Below, piece by piece: positions 47,478 through 56,053 of a stretch of 64,000 bases of DNA (within the stretch, counting starts at the first letter, position 1; each line of letters begins with the position of its first letter). Origin of the DNA: Thioclava sp. JE_KL1 (GTDB taxonomy: Bacteria; Pseudomonadota; Alphaproteobacteria; Rhodobacterales; Rhodobacteraceae); the NCBI RefSeq assembly GCF_009296265.1, contig NZ_WBJS01000008.1, positions 62,001 through 126,000 of the forward strand, in the 5' to 3' direction. The notes under the pieces are model-generated. The model made no database searches. It was not told the origin of the DNA and saw only the letters and a program-made list of their open reading frames with translations. A program made the position numbers and the translations under genes.

Positions 47478-47900
47478 ATGAGAGCTGAAGTATTCCTTCC
47501 GGATGATTATCGTCCGGCCGAGAATGAACCCTTCATGAATGACCGGCAGCTGGAGTATTTCCGCAGAAAGCTTCTGGCGTGGAAGGCCGAACTTCTCGAA
47601 CAATCCGCTGAAACGCTCGAAGGTCTCGCGGAATCCGCGCGCAACGTTCCCGATATTGCCGACCGCGCCTCCGAGGAAACCGATCGTGCGCTGGAACTGC
47701 GTACCCGCGACCGTCAGCGCAAGCTGGTCAGCAAGATCGACTCGGCGCTGCGTCGGATCGACAATGGCGAATACGGCTATTGCGAGAAGACCGGGGAGCC
47801 GATCTCGCTCAAGCGTCTCGACGCGCGTCCGATCGCGACGATGACGCTGGAAGCGCAGGAAAAACACGAGCGCCGCGAACGGGTGCATCGCGACGACTGA
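47478..47900 (+). CDS. dksA: DksA-type RNA polymerase-binding regulator
   Basis: DksA binds the secondary channel of RNA polymerase and, with ppGpp, adjusts rRNA and stress promoters. The protein has 140 residues: EVFLPDDYRPAENEPFMNDRQLEYFRRKLLAWKAEL, a coiled-coil with the acidic tip (NVPDIADRASEETDRALELRTRDR, containing the DxxDxA tip), and the C-terminal GEYGYCEKTGEPISLKRLDARPIATMTLEAQEKHE. Only one cysteine (CEKTGEP) of the four-cysteine zinc finger of E. coli DksA is present, as in the Rhodobacter form. I chose the ATG at 47478; an in-frame ATG at 47427 would add 17 residues that are not typical of the family. Confidence 0.95.
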   Translation: MRAEVFLPDDYRPAENEPFMNDRQLEYFRRKLLAWKAELLEQSAETLEGLAESARNVPDIADRASEETDRALELRTRDRQRKLVSKIDSALRRIDNGEYGYCEKTGEPISLKRLDARPIATMTLEAQEKHERRERVHRDD

Positions 47901-47976
47901 TCGCCTGCGCGGACTGCGTGTGGTGATGCACAAAACGCGCGTTGCCTTCGGGCGGGAAGGCGCGCAAAACAATTCG

Positions 47977-48003
47977 ACACCGGCACCGCCAAGGTGCCGG
48001 TGT
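47977..48003 (+). terminator. Hairpin directly before the monooxygenase ribosome binding site
   Basis: ACACCGGCACC (47977-47987) pairs with GGTGCCGGTGT (47993-48003), followed by TCGCTTTT. A weaker hairpin, GCGC...GCCTTC with GAAGGC.GCGC, precedes it (47937-47966). It could terminate dksA, but it lies so near the next Shine-Dalgarno (GAAGGAGGT, 48013-48020) that control of the downstream gene is also possible. Confidence 0.5.
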
Positions 48004-48023
48004 TCGCTTTTGAAGGAGGTCCC

Positions 48024-49196
48024 ATGCTGATCGGGCGCAAGGTTACGGTTCTGGGTGCGGGGATCGCGGGGCTGACGGTGGCGCGGGCTCTGGCGATGCG
48101 CGGCGCGGATGTCGAGGTGCTCGAACAGGCCGAGGCGATCCGCGAAGTGGGCGCCGGGCTGCAGGTCTCGCCCAACGGGGCGGCGGTGCTGCGTGCGCTG
48201 GGTCTGGGCAAGGCGCTGGAGGCGGCGGGGCCGCGCGCCGAGGCGGTGCGGCTCGTCGATGGCGAGACCGGGAGCCAGGTGGCCAAGCTCGACATGGCGC
48301 GGCTGCGTCCCGATGCGGATTACCATTTCGTCCATCGCGCCCGGCTGATCGAGTTGCTGGCCGATGGGGCGCGCGAGGCGGGGGTGAAAATCCGCCTGCT
48401 GCAGCAGATCGAGCGGGTGAACCTCTCGGGGCCGCACCCGGTGCTGCACACCAAGCAGGGCGCCGAGATCGAGACCGACCTGTTGATCGGGGCCGACGGG
48501 CTCAATTCCAAGACGCGCGAGGCGCTTAACGGGCGGGTCGCGCCGTTCTTCACCCATCAGGTGGCGTGGCGCGCGCTGGTGCCGTGCGACGATTCCGAGC
48601 CGAAGATCGCGCAGGTCTTCATGGGCGCGGGCAAGCATCTGGTGAGCTATCCGCTGGGCCGGGGGCTGCGCAATGTCGTGGCCGTCGAGGAGCGGCATCG
48701 CTGGGTCGAGGAGAGCTGGGCGCTCGAGGATGATCCGATCAATCTGCGCACCGCCTTCGACGAATTTTGCCCGACCGTGCGCGGTTGGCTCGATCAGGTC
48801 GAGAAGGTGAACCTCTGGGGCCTCTTCCGTCATCCGGTGGCCGAGCGCTGGTTCGCGCCCGGTGTCGCGATTCTGGGCGACGCCGCGCATCCGACGCTGC
48901 CTTTCCTCGCGCAGGGGGCGGTGATGGCGATGGAGGATGCCTGGGTTCTGGCTGAGGCGCTCGCCAACTACGAGACCGACGAGGTGGCCTTCGCCGCCTA
49001 TCAGAACGCGCGCTGGGATCGCTGCGATCAGATCGTGACAGCGGCAAACAAGAACGCGCGGAACTATCACCTCTCGGGGGCGCCGCGCACCTTTGGTCAT
49101 CTCGCATTGCGTGCCGCCTCGCGGTTCACGCCGGAGCGGCTGGTGGGGCGGTTCGACTGGATCTATGGGTATGACGTGACGCAGCAGGCCGGGTAG
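48024..49196 (+). CDS. FAD-dependent aromatic-ring monooxygenase-like protein
   Basis: The protein of 390 residues is a flavoprotein monooxygenase of the salicylate/UbiH-like group. It shows the dinucleotide-binding GxGxxG (VTVLGAGIAGLTVARALAMRGADVEVLEQ), the DG motif (LLIGADGLNSKTREAL), and the second FAD motif GD (VAILGDAAHPTLPFLAQGAVMAMEDAWVLAEAL). The substrate is probably an aromatic or polyketide-like hydroxylation target, not defined by sequence. The start at 48024 follows a near-perfect Shine-Dalgarno (GAAGGAGGT). The gene stands alone after dksA; a strong hairpin precedes it. Confidence 0.9.
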   Translation: MLIGRKVTVLGAGIAGLTVARALAMRGADVEVLEQAEAIREVGAGLQVSPNGAAVLRALGLGKALEAAGPRAEAVRLVDGETGSQVAKLDMARLRPDADYHFVHRARLIELLADGAREAGVKIRLLQQIERVNLSGPHPVLHTKQGAEIETDLLIGADGLNSKTREALNGRVAPFFTHQVAWRALVPCDDSEPKIAQVFMGAGKHLVSYPLGRGLRNVVAVEERHRWVEESWALEDDPINLRTAFDEFCPTVRGWLDQVEKVNLWGLFRHPVAERWFAPGVAILGDAAHPTLPFLAQGAVMAMEDAWVLAEALANYETDEVAFAAYQNARWDRCDQIVTAANKNARNYHLSGAPRTFGHLALRAASRFTPERLVGRFDWIYGYDVTQQAG

Positions 49197-49448
49197 GGCG
49201 TCTCTATGGGGCTCTGGCGCGGGGCGACCAGCCCCGGGCCGCGCCCGACCCTCCCCCCGGGAGGGCGCATTGGCGATGTCAGCGCGGGCACGACCGACCT
49301 GCGGGCTTGCGAGATAAAGTTCCAAGCCACAAAGTGCGACAAGCGCCCACCCGAGGCTCGGGCGCGACCCTCAGCCGCTCAGAGAGTGGCGTTCTGCCTT
49401 CGAGCGTTAGCCGGGGCGTCCTTCCACTGGAAGGCCGCTATTCCCGGC

Positions 49449-50531
49449 TCACCCCATCCGGAAATGCTTGGCGAGCTTCAGGCCCTGTCCCTGATAGTTC
49501 GAGGCGATGTCCTTGCCGTAAAGCTGGCGCGGCTCCTCGGCCATGCGCTCGTAGACGAGACGGCCCACGACCTGCCCGTGCTCGAGCGCGAAGGGGGCCT
49601 CGTGGCAGCGCACCTCCAGCACCCCGCGCGAGCCGGTGCCGCCGGCAGCGCCGTGCCCGAAGCCGGGATCGAAGAAGCCTGCGTAATGGACGCGGAATTC
49701 ACCGACCATCGCCAGATAGGGCGCCATTTCGGCGGCGTGATCGGGCGGGATCGTCACGGCCTCTCGGCTCACGAGAATATAGAACGCGCCGGGATCGAGG
49801 ATGATGCGGCCATCGGAGGCGCGCACCTCTTCCCAGAAATCGCGGGCCGGGTAATGGCCGATCTTGTCGATGTCGATCACCCCGGTATGGGGTTTGGCGC
49901 GGTAGCCCACCAGATCGCCTTCGGCAGGCTTCAGATCGACCGAGAAACCCAGGCCCTCGTCGATCACTGCGGGGCCATCCACGAGCGGTTCCTGCTGGTG
50001 CAGGATCTTCAGCTCGGCATCGCTCAGTACCGCCTGACCGGCGCGGAAGCGAATCTGGTTGAGCCGCATACCGGGTCGCACCAGAACCGAGAAACTGCGC
50101 GGGCAGATCTCGGCATAAAGCGGGCCGCTATAGCCTTCGGGGATTCGGTCGAACTCGGTGCCGTCATCGGTGATCAGGCGCGTGAGCAGATCGAGCCGCC
50201 CGGTGGAGCTTTTGGCATTGGCGACCGCCGTGACGCCCTCGGGCAGCGCGAGGGTCTCCATCAGCGGCACGAGATAAACGCAGCCCTTTTCCAGCACCAC
50301 GCCGTCATCGGTCAGCGCCATGCGGTGCATCTCGAAATCATGCAGCCGGTGGGCGACCTTCTGCCCCTTGCCTGCGAGGAACGAGGCACGCAGCCGGTAG
50401 GCCACGGTGCCAAGCCGCAGGTCGAGGCTCGCAGGTTGGATCTGATCGGGGATGATGGCTGGCTCGGCGGCGATCTCACCGCGCGTGATCATGTCTTGCA
50501 GCATCGTGTCGGGTAGCACGCCGATGGTCAT
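49449..50531 (-). CDS. dcd: dCTP deaminase-like protein (2'-deoxycytidine 5'-triphosphate deaminase, long form)
   Basis: Dcd converts dCTP to dUTP, the main source of dTTP in many bacteria. This protein is 360 residues, nearly twice the size of the E. coli enzyme, and appears to contain two dUTPase-like domains: IIPDQIQPASLDLRLGTVAYRLRASF and LMETLALPEGVTAVANAKSSTGRLDLLTRLI in the first half, and GFSVDLKPAEGDLVGYRAKPHTGVIDIDKIG with GVLEVRCHEAPFALEHGQVVGRLVYERM in the second. Such long forms are known in alphaproteobacteria. The start at 50531 has GGAGGAGGG upstream. It runs leftward after tRNA-Pro and is separated from it by a terminator-like hairpin. Confidence 0.9.
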   Translation of the reverse strand: MTIGVLPDTMLQDMITRGEIAAEPAIIPDQIQPASLDLRLGTVAYRLRASFLAGKGQKVAHRLHDFEMHRMALTDDGVVLEKGCVYLVPLMETLALPEGVTAVANAKSSTGRLDLLTRLITDDGTEFDRIPEGYSGPLYAEICPRSFSVLVRPGMRLNQIRFRAGQAVLSDAELKILHQQEPLVDGPAVIDEGLGFSVDLKPAEGDLVGYRAKPHTGVIDIDKIGHYPARDFWEEVRASDGRIILDPGAFYILVSREAVTIPPDHAAEMAPYLAMVGEFRVHYAGFFDPGFGHGAAGGTGSRGVLEVRCHEAPFALEHGQVVGRLVYERMAEEPRQLYGKDIASNYQGQGLKLAKHFRMG

Positions 50532-50554
50532 CCGATCCCTCCTCCGGATACACG

Positions 50555-50584
50555 AACGCCCACCCCGATGAAGAGGTGGGCGTT
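50555..50584 (-). terminator. Terminator of tRNA-Pro
   Basis: AACGCCCACC (50555-50564) pairs with GGTGGGCGTT (50575-50584). On the minus strand it follows the tRNA gene by eight bases and precedes dcd. There is no long T run on the minus strand, so termination may be partial. Confidence 0.6.
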
Positions 50585-50592
50585 TGTCGAAT

Positions 50593-50670
50593 TGGTCGGG
50601 CTGGCGAGATTCGAACTCACGACCTTCCGTCCCCCAGACGGACGCGCTAACCAGGCTGCGCCACAGCCCG
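50593..50670 (-). tRNA. tRNA-Pro (anticodon GGG)
   Basis: On the minus strand the cloverleaf is clear. The acceptor stem CGGGCTG pairs with CAGCCCG, the D-arm is GCGC/GCGC, and the anticodon stem TCCGT/ACGGA encloses loop CTGGGGG with anticodon GGG. The T-arm holds TTCGAAT, and the CCA end is encoded (ACCA). It reads CCC and, by wobble, CCU codons. It lies between the MerR-like gene and dcd; ProRS is encoded at 15.5 kb. Confidence 0.95.
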
Positions 50671-50757
50671 ACGAGGGGGATATAGTGCGAACCGGGCGGC
50701 GGGTGCAAGCAGTTAGTGAGAGAAATTTCACGCCAATTCGTCCGGGGTTAAGATCAC

Positions 50758-51723
50758 TCATTCCGCTCGTGCGGAGCCATGCTGTGCGAGCCGCACCTGA
50801 AGGGCCTGCGCACGCAGGCGCAACATGCGCAGATCGCCCCGATCGGCGGGGCTCAGCCGCGCCGGATCGAGCGTACGCAGCCCATGCAAGAGCCGTGCGA
50901 GGTCCGGACGCGCGGCGATTTTCGCGGCGCGTTCCTGCGGCCCGCGGTCGATCGTCATGGCCACGACGGGGGCCATCGGCTCGGGGTCGGGTTCGACATC
51001 GAGGGCCATCGGGGCCTCTACGTCGTCATCCGACTCGTCCACTTCGGGGGATTCGCTGTAGGCGGTCTCCGGCTCTTCGAAGAAGGAAGGCTGCGAGGGG
51101 GCAGGGAAGGGTGTCACCGAGCCACCCTGATGGGCTTCGATGGGCGCTTCCTCAGAGGGGGCAAGATCGAGCAGTTCCTCGGGGCGCTCAGGAAGCGCCT
51201 CGGTCTGGGACTCGTCTTGAGCTGTAACCTGCGCGCTGTCCTCGAGAGAGGCCGCCTCTTGCGGGGCCTCCTCCTGCGGAGCGATTTCTTCCGGTGCTGC
51301 CTCGGTCGCCTCGGGAGCGGGCTCGCTCGGGGTCGCGTCCTGCACCAGAGGCTCCTCTTGCGGGGCCGGGCTGTGCGGAGGCGCGGCAACCGGGGCAATC
51401 GGCTCCGGAGCGCTCTGTGTGGCCTCATCGGCCTCGCGCTCGTCCTCGACGCTGACCTCGCCACGCGCAGCCACTTCGCGGATGCCTTCCTCGCGCAGCA
51501 GTTTCTGCACGCCGCGGATGGTCATGCCTTCGTCATGCAGCAGATGCTTGATGCCGCCCAGAAGCGCCACATCGGCAGGCCGGTAATACCGTCGCCCGCC
51601 GGCACGCTTGACCGGTTTCACTTGCGTAAACTTGCTCTCCCAGAACCGAAGAACATGGGTCGGCGTGTCGAGAAGGTCTGAAACCTCAGAGATCGTCCGA
51701 AACGCGTCGGCGGATTTACCCAT
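50758..51723 (-). CDS. MerR-type regulator with long acidic linker
   Basis: The protein of 321 residues has an N-terminal MerR-like winged helix-turn-helix (residues ~8-75: [70 protein letters not shown]). About 150 residues of Glu/Pro/Ala-rich, low-complexity sequence follow, then a conserved C-terminal Arg/Leu-rich region ([47 protein letters not shown]). No metal-binding cysteines are seen, so it is not a metal-sensing MerR. This gene follows ihfA in many relatives. Target unknown. Confidence 0.88.
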   Translation of the reverse strand: MGKSADAFRTISEVSDLLDTPTHVLRFWESKFTQVKPVKRAGGRRYYRPADVALLGGIKHLLHDEGMTIRGVQKLLREEGIREVAARGEVSVEDEREADEATQSAPEPIAPVAAPPHSPAPQEEPLVQDATPSEPAPEATEAAPEEIAPQEEAPQEAASLEDSAQVTAQDESQTEALPERPEELLDLAPSEEAPIEAHQGGSVTPFPAPSQPSFFEEPETAYSESPEVDESDDDVEAPMALDVEPDPEPMAPVVAMTIDRGPQERAAKIAARPDLARLLHGLRTLDPARLSPADRGDLRMLRLRAQALQVRLAQHGSARAE

Positions 51724-51750
51724 CGGTAGGACCTGTCATTTGTTATCGGG

Positions 51751-52050
51751 TTACTTCGAGTTGCCCGCCGCCACGCGGTCCTTCATCAGATGCGAGGGAC
51801 GGAAGGACAGCACGCGACGCGGAGAGATCGGAACCTCTTCGCCGGTCTTCGGATTGCGGCCCATGCGCTTGGCTTTCTCGCGCACCGAGAAGGTGCCGAA
51901 CGAGCTGATCTTGACCGTCTCTCCCTCCACGAGGGCGTCGGACATATGCTGCAGCACGCTTTCGACGAGCTGCGCCGATTCATTGCGCGACAATCCGACT
52001 TCGCGGAACACCGCTTCGCTCAGATCCATGCGCGTCAGGGTCTTCGACAT
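51751..52050 (-). CDS. ihfA: Integration host factor subunit alpha
   Basis: IHF bends DNA at specific sites in replication, recombination and transcription. The 99-residue protein shows [95 protein letters not shown] is the DNA-minor-groove arm with the intercalating Pro. The neighbour merR-like gene starts 27 bases after it, and fabH lies upstream on the same strand. Length and motif are typical. Confidence 0.97.
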   Translation of the reverse strand: MSKTLTRMDLSEAVFREVGLSRNESAQLVESVLQHMSDALVEGETVKISSFGTFSVREKAKRMGRNPKTGEEVPISPRRVLSFRPSHLMKDRVAAGNSK

Positions 52051-52195
52051 CCTATCCCCCCGGATAAAGAGTTTGGCTAACAGTGACCGACCGTAATTCC
52101 CGAGTCAATATCAAGCACTTGGCGGACGGGATTGATGCGCGGGCTCACGCGCGTTTGCGCGGGTATCGCGTAAAACGAATGCAGAGAGGCCGCGC

Positions 52196-53170
52196 TTACC
52201 AGCGCAGGACGACCGAACCCCATGCCAGACCGCCGCCGATCGCCTCGGTGACCAGCACCTGGCCCTCCTTGATCTGGCCGCGTTGCTTGCCGACCGAGAG
52301 GGCCAGCGGAATCGAGGCTGCGGAGGTATTGCCGTGGTCCTGAACCGTGACGATCACGCGGTCCATCGGCAGCTGCATCCGCTCGGCCGTGGCCGAGATG
52401 ATGCGCAGGTTCGCCTGATGCGGCACGATCCAGTCGACGTTCTCGCCTGTAAGCCCGGCCTTATCGAGGGCCTTGTGTGCGGTTTCGGCCAGCTTGGTGA
52501 CGGCGTGTTTGAAGACCGCGTTGCCCTGCATGCGCAGATGGCCCGCCGTGCCGGTGGTGGAGACCCCGCCATCGACATAGAGCAGGTCCTTGTAGCGCCC
52601 GTCGGAATGAAGATCGGACGACAGGATGCCGCGATCATTCGCCGTGCCGGTGCCTTCGGCGGCCTCGAGGACCAGCGCGCCCGCGCCGTCGCCGAAAAGC
52701 ACGCAGGTGCCCCGGTCGGTCCAGTCCATGATCCGCGAGAAGGTCTCGGCGCCGATGACCAGCACGCGCTCGGCCTGCCCGGAAAGGATCAGCCCGTTCG
52801 CATTGGTCAGCGCGAAGATGAAGCCTGCGCAGACGGCCTGCACGTCATAGGCAAAGCCCGTGGTCGAGCCCAGCCCCGCCTGAACCATCGTGGCGACGGA
52901 GGGGAAGGTGCTGTCGGGCGTGGAGGTCGCGACGACGATGGCGTCGATCTGGTCGACGCTCATATTCGCGTCTTCGAGCGCGGCTTTCGCGGCCTTGATC
53001 GCGAGATCGGAGGTATATTCCCCTTCGGCGGCGATATGACGGCGCTCGATCCCGGTACGCCCGCGAATCCATTCATCCGTGGTATCGAGCGTTTTCTCGA
53101 ACTCGGCGTTCTCGACAACGCGCTCGGGCAGGTAATGGCCTACGCCGCGCACCACGGATCTGATCGTCAT
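52196..53170 (-). CDS. fabH: 3-oxoacyl-ACP synthase III (initiation of fatty acid synthesis)
   Basis: FabH condenses acetyl-CoA with malonyl-ACP. The 324-residue thiolase-fold enzyme has the active-site Cys in DVQAVCAGFIFAL, the His of VDWIVPHQANLRI and the Asn of DHGNTSAASIPLAL, forming the Cys-His-Asn triad. IERRHIAAEGEYTSDLAIKAAKAAL and the family glycine-rich AIGGGLAWGSVVLRW end complete it. It overlaps plsX by four bases. The gene order plsX-fabH is typical, linking phospholipid and fatty acid synthesis. Confidence 0.97.
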   Translation of the reverse strand: MTIRSVVRGVGHYLPERVVENAEFEKTLDTTDEWIRGRTGIERRHIAAEGEYTSDLAIKAAKAALEDANMSVDQIDAIVVATSTPDSTFPSVATMVQAGLGSTTGFAYDVQAVCAGFIFALTNANGLILSGQAERVLVIGAETFSRIMDWTDRGTCVLFGDGAGALVLEAAEGTGTANDRGILSSDLHSDGRYKDLLYVDGGVSTTGTAGHLRMQGNAVFKHAVTKLAETAHKALDKAGLTGENVDWIVPHQANLRIISATAERMQLPMDRVIVTVQDHGNTSAASIPLALSVGKQRGQIKEGQVLVTEAIGGGLAWGSVVLRW

Positions 53171-54342
53171 TGGCTGCTCTCGCTTTTCTCGGCGGCAGAT
53201 GGCGCGCCGGATTTGGTCTCATCCTGCCCCGCGGGAAGGGTGGTGGCAACCCGTGCGGCCAGCTTCGCGCCGAAGCCCGAGCGTGCCAGACGGGCGGCCA
53301 GTTCGATCGCGGCGGCGAAGCTGGTGGCATCCGCCGAGCCGTGCGATTTCACGACCGTGCCGTTGAGGCCGAGGAAGACGCCGCCATTGGCGCGGCGCGG
53401 ATCGGTCTTGTGACGCAGGCGCTTGAGCGCGCCCATCGCGAAGAGGGCGCCCAGCTTCGACATCACCGAAGAGGTCAGCGCCTCGCGCAGGAGTTCGGCC
53501 ACGAATTTCGCGGTGCCCTCGCCGGTTTTCAGCGCGACATTGCCGGTGAAACCGTCGGTCACGATCACGTCGGCGCGTGCGCCGGCCAGCTCGTTGCCCT
53601 CGACGAATCCCGCGAAGTCGAACTGCCCCGCCTCCTGCGCGTTGCTGATCAGTTCATAGGCTTCTCGCAGCTCGGGGCGGCCCTTGTGCTCTTCGGTGCC
53701 GATATTCAGCAGGCCGATGCGCGGACGCTCAAGTCCCAGAGCGTTGCGCGCGTAGGAGGTGCCCATCAGAGCGTAGGTCAGAAGATCCTCCGCATCGGCT
53801 TTCACGTCAGCGCCCATGTCGAGCATGACGTTCCAGCCCGCAGGCCCGCGGGAGGGCCAGAAGGAGGCGATGGCCGGACGGTTCACGCCCGGCATTTTGC
53901 GCAGCCGCATCATTGAGATCAGCATCAGCGCCCCGGTATTCCCGCAGGAGACCGCGACATCGGCCTCCTTGTCGCGCACCGATTCGATGGCCGACCACAT
54001 GGAGGTGTCCTGCCCGTTGCGCAGCACCTGCGCGGGCTTGTCCTCCATCGTGACGGTTCGTTCGGCGTGGCGCAGATCGACACATTCGCCAAGATCGTGC
54101 TTGGCGATCAGCGGTTCGAGCTGCGGGCGCGGGCCGTGGATGATGAAATGCAGATCGGGGTGAGCGCGATGCGCCTTTGCGACGCCGGCAATCGTGGCCT
54201 CGGGGCCAAGATCACCACCCATCGCGTCGACGGACAGAACGACAGCGCCGGCATTCGCCGGCGCTTTGCCCTTCTGGGCGGCTCGCATTTCTGCGGCCTT
54301 CATCTGCGATCCCGTCTGCGGCTGGTCCTGCGTATCTTGCAT
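53167..54342 (-). CDS. plsX: Phosphate acyltransferase PlsX
   Basis: PlsX forms acyl-phosphate from acyl-ACP for the PlsY step of phospholipid synthesis. The protein shows VVLSVDAMGGDLGPEATIAGVAKAH (family signature), VSCGNTGALMLISMMRLRKMPGVNRPAIASFWPS and GLLNIGTEEHKGRPELREAY, IVTDGFTGNVALKTGEGTAKF. With the chosen start it has 391 residues; about 25 N-terminal residues before the conserved domain are unusual, so a later start at an internal Met is possible. It follows rpmF by 25 bases and overlaps fabH by four. Confidence 0.94.
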   Translation of the reverse strand: MQDTQDQPQTGSQMKAAEMRAAQKGKAPANAGAVVLSVDAMGGDLGPEATIAGVAKAHRAHPDLHFIIHGPRPQLEPLIAKHDLGECVDLRHAERTVTMEDKPAQVLRNGQDTSMWSAIESVRDKEADVAVSCGNTGALMLISMMRLRKMPGVNRPAIASFWPSRGPAGWNVMLDMGADVKADAEDLLTYALMGTSYARNALGLERPRIGLLNIGTEEHKGRPELREAYELISNAQEAGQFDFAGFVEGNELAGARADVIVTDGFTGNVALKTGEGTAKFVAELLREALTSSVMSKLGALFAMGALKRLRHKTDPRRANGGVFLGLNGTVVKSHGSADATSFAAAIELAARLARSGFGAKLAARVATTLPAGQDETKSGAPSAAEKSESSQ

Positions 54343-54366
54343 GACGTGCGGCGCGGGTCGACGGGC

Positions 54367-54573
54367 TTACGCCGCGTCGTCGTCCAGATCGACCTCTTCG
54401 GTCAGAGCGACGACCTCACGGTCGGCGTAGTGACCGCAGGACGGGCAGACGTGGTGCGGGCGCTTGAGTTCGCCGCAGCTGGGGCATTCCGCCGGGTTGC
54501 CAGCGGTAAGCGAGTCGTGGGCGCGGCGCATGTTACGGCGCGAACGCGTGACTTTATTCTGAGGGACAGCCAT
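54367..54573 (-). CDS. rpmF: 50S ribosomal protein L32
   Basis: The 68-residue protein has the L32 start [22 protein letters not shown] and two CxxC pairs ([20 protein letters not shown]) that form a zinc ribbon. The acidic tail [10 protein letters not shown] is usual. It lies between yceD (upstream) and plsX, the common bacterial arrangement coupling ribosome and lipid synthesis. A promoter-like TTGCAC/TATGTT pair is seen 150 bases upstream. Confidence 0.97.
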   Translation of the reverse strand: MAVPQNKVTRSRRNMRRAHDSLTAGNPAECPSCGELKRPHHVCPSCGHYADREVVALTEEVDLDDDAA

Positions 54574-54704
54574 GTCTCAACCTCGGGGTTTCGGGGGCCA
54601 GTAGCCCGTGTTTGCGGCGTTACAGCCCTGATTTTCCTTGTGGTTTCGTCACTTGGCCGAAAGCGTCTCTCGGGGTGCGAAGCCAAACGTCGAATGAGGC
54701 CGGG

Positions 54705-54732
54705 AACATACTCGGATTCTTTTTCCGTGCAA
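54705..54732 (-). promoter_or_regulatory. Candidate rpmF promoter
   Basis: On the minus strand TTGCAC (54727-54732) and TATGTT (54705-54710) are separated by 16 bases. An inverted repeat GCGGTTTCG/CGAAACCGC (54757-54781) just upstream may end or slow yceD transcripts before the new start. The five bases of leader are followed by rpmF after about 130 bases. Inference from sequence pattern only. Confidence 0.55.
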
Positions 54733-54789
54733 GCCTTTTTTCCGGCCATTTTTCAAGCGGTTTCGGGCGGTGCGAAACCGCGTCTGCCA

Positions 54790-55380
54790 CTATGCGTCGC
54801 CCTTACCGTTTTCGCCCTTGGCAAGCAAGTCGCGTAGATTGGCAAATGGCTTCATCTGCTCGTCGCTGAGCGGTTCGGCGCCCGGCTCGGTCACTTGCGC
54901 GCCTTCCAGCTCCGCGTCTGCTGCACGCGGATAAAGCGGCAGGGCCAGCTCCATCGCCTCGAGAGCGACCACGCCGAGATTCACCGTCGTGGGCAGCGGT
55001 TCGGCGGTGTCGTCCTCTGGCATCTCGACCTCTTCGGAGGTCGGCATTTCCATATCGGCGAGATAACGCCGCACCACCTCTTCGCGAATATCGGTCGTCA
55101 CCGGGGCGAGGGTGATCACACAATCCTGAACCACGCGGGCCTCGAGGGTCGCGCGCAATTCCCAGTCCGAGCGGCCCTTCGGCGCAAGCTCGCCCTTGAG
55201 GCGCAGCGCCTCGACGTCGCGAATATCTGCCCAGTCTGCAATCGCCTTGAGCCGCTCTCCCTTGGCTTCAATGTCGAAGCGCGTGGGCTTGCGGCTGGGC
55301 AGATCGGCCAGCCGCATGGGCTCGCTCCAGATCGTCTCGGGGGCGGCGGGCAGGTCGGGATCGACGGGGGTCTGTGTCAT
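54790..55380 (-). CDS. yceD: YceD/DUF177 family protein
   Basis: The protein of 196 residues belongs to the YceD/DUF177 family, which is required for 23S rRNA maturation or 50S assembly in several bacteria and is usually encoded just before rpmF. Visible: MRLADLPSRKPTRFDIEAKGERLKAIADWADIRDVEALRLKGELAPKGRSDWELRATLEARVVQDCVITLAPV. The expected conserved cysteine lies in VVQDCVITLAPV. The start at 55380 has AAGGAGCCGGAC upstream. It diverges from bamE. Confidence 0.92.
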   Translation of the reverse strand: MTQTPVDPDLPAAPETIWSEPMRLADLPSRKPTRFDIEAKGERLKAIADWADIRDVEALRLKGELAPKGRSDWELRATLEARVVQDCVITLAPVTTDIREEVVRRYLADMEMPTSEEVEMPEDDTAEPLPTTVNLGVVALEAMELALPLYPRAADAELEGAQVTEPGAEPLSDEQMKPFANLRDLLAKGENGKGDA

Positions 55381-55550
55381 GTCCGGCTCCTTGTTTTGGG
55401 TCGCTCGGTGTTGTCCTGCGACCCTTTGCATGCGCCCGAGTGCCCGATCGGCGCGCTCTAGCGCTTGAGGGCGGCGCAGTCATGATGTAAGCGTCACTAA
55501 AAGCCCGAAGTGTCAGAGGCAATAGGGGGTTGCAGGTGGGGATCGGTTCT

Positions 55551-56003
55551 ATGATGCGCAAGGCCATGCTGTTTATCGCGTTCGGCGTGGTGCTTTTCGC
55601 GGGCGCCTGCTCTCCGATTTACCGTAACCACGGCTATGTGCCGATTGACCAAGACCTCGCCCAGATCGAGGTCGGCAAGAGTACGCGTGATGATGTCGCG
55701 GCCGCGATCGGGCGGCCTAGCTCGACCGGGCTTCTGGAAGGCTCGGGCTGGTATTACGTCGGTTCGCGTTGGAAAACCGTGACCTGGCACGCCCCTGAGG
55801 AAATCAGCCGGGAAGTCGTCGCCGTGTCGTTCAACGACAATGGCGTCGTCACCAATGTCGAACGCTTCGGGCTTGAGAAAGGTCAGGTCGTGACGCTGTC
55901 GCGCCGTGTGACCGAGAGCAAGGTCAAGGGCATCGGCTTCCTGCGTCAACTTCTGGGTTCGATCGGTCGCATCAATGCAGGCCAGGTTCTCGGCGACAAC
56001 TGA
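55551..56003 (+). CDS. bamE: Outer membrane protein assembly factor BamE
   Basis: BamE is a lipoprotein of the BAM complex that folds outer-membrane beta-barrels. The 150-residue protein has a lipoprotein signal (MMRKAMLFIAFGVVLFAGAC) with lipid-modified Cys at residue 20, then the SmpA/OmlA fold (YVPIDQDLAQIEVGKSTRDDVAAAIGRPSSTGLLEGSGWYYVGSRWKTVTW) with the usual two-strand, two-helix pattern. The start has tandem ATGs; TTG upstream is unlikely. It diverges from yceD and is followed by olsB. Confidence 0.92.
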   Translation: MMRKAMLFIAFGVVLFAGACSPIYRNHGYVPIDQDLAQIEVGKSTRDDVAAAIGRPSSTGLLEGSGWYYVGSRWKTVTWHAPEEISREVVAVSFNDNGVVTNVERFGLEKGQVVTLSRRVTESKVKGIGFLRQLLGSIGRINAGQVLGDN

Positions 56004-56053
56004 TCGCGGCGGGGCGGCCGATAGCCAGCCGCCGCCATGACCCGCGAGGTCGT

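Noticed and set aside
49197-49448. Possible additional repeat copy with CCCCCCGGGAGGGCGC near 49250
   Set aside because: It has a GC-rich inverted stretch but lacks the ATATTT and CCAAG/GAAG parts of the repeat family; I see no gene or clear signal in this 252-bp gap.
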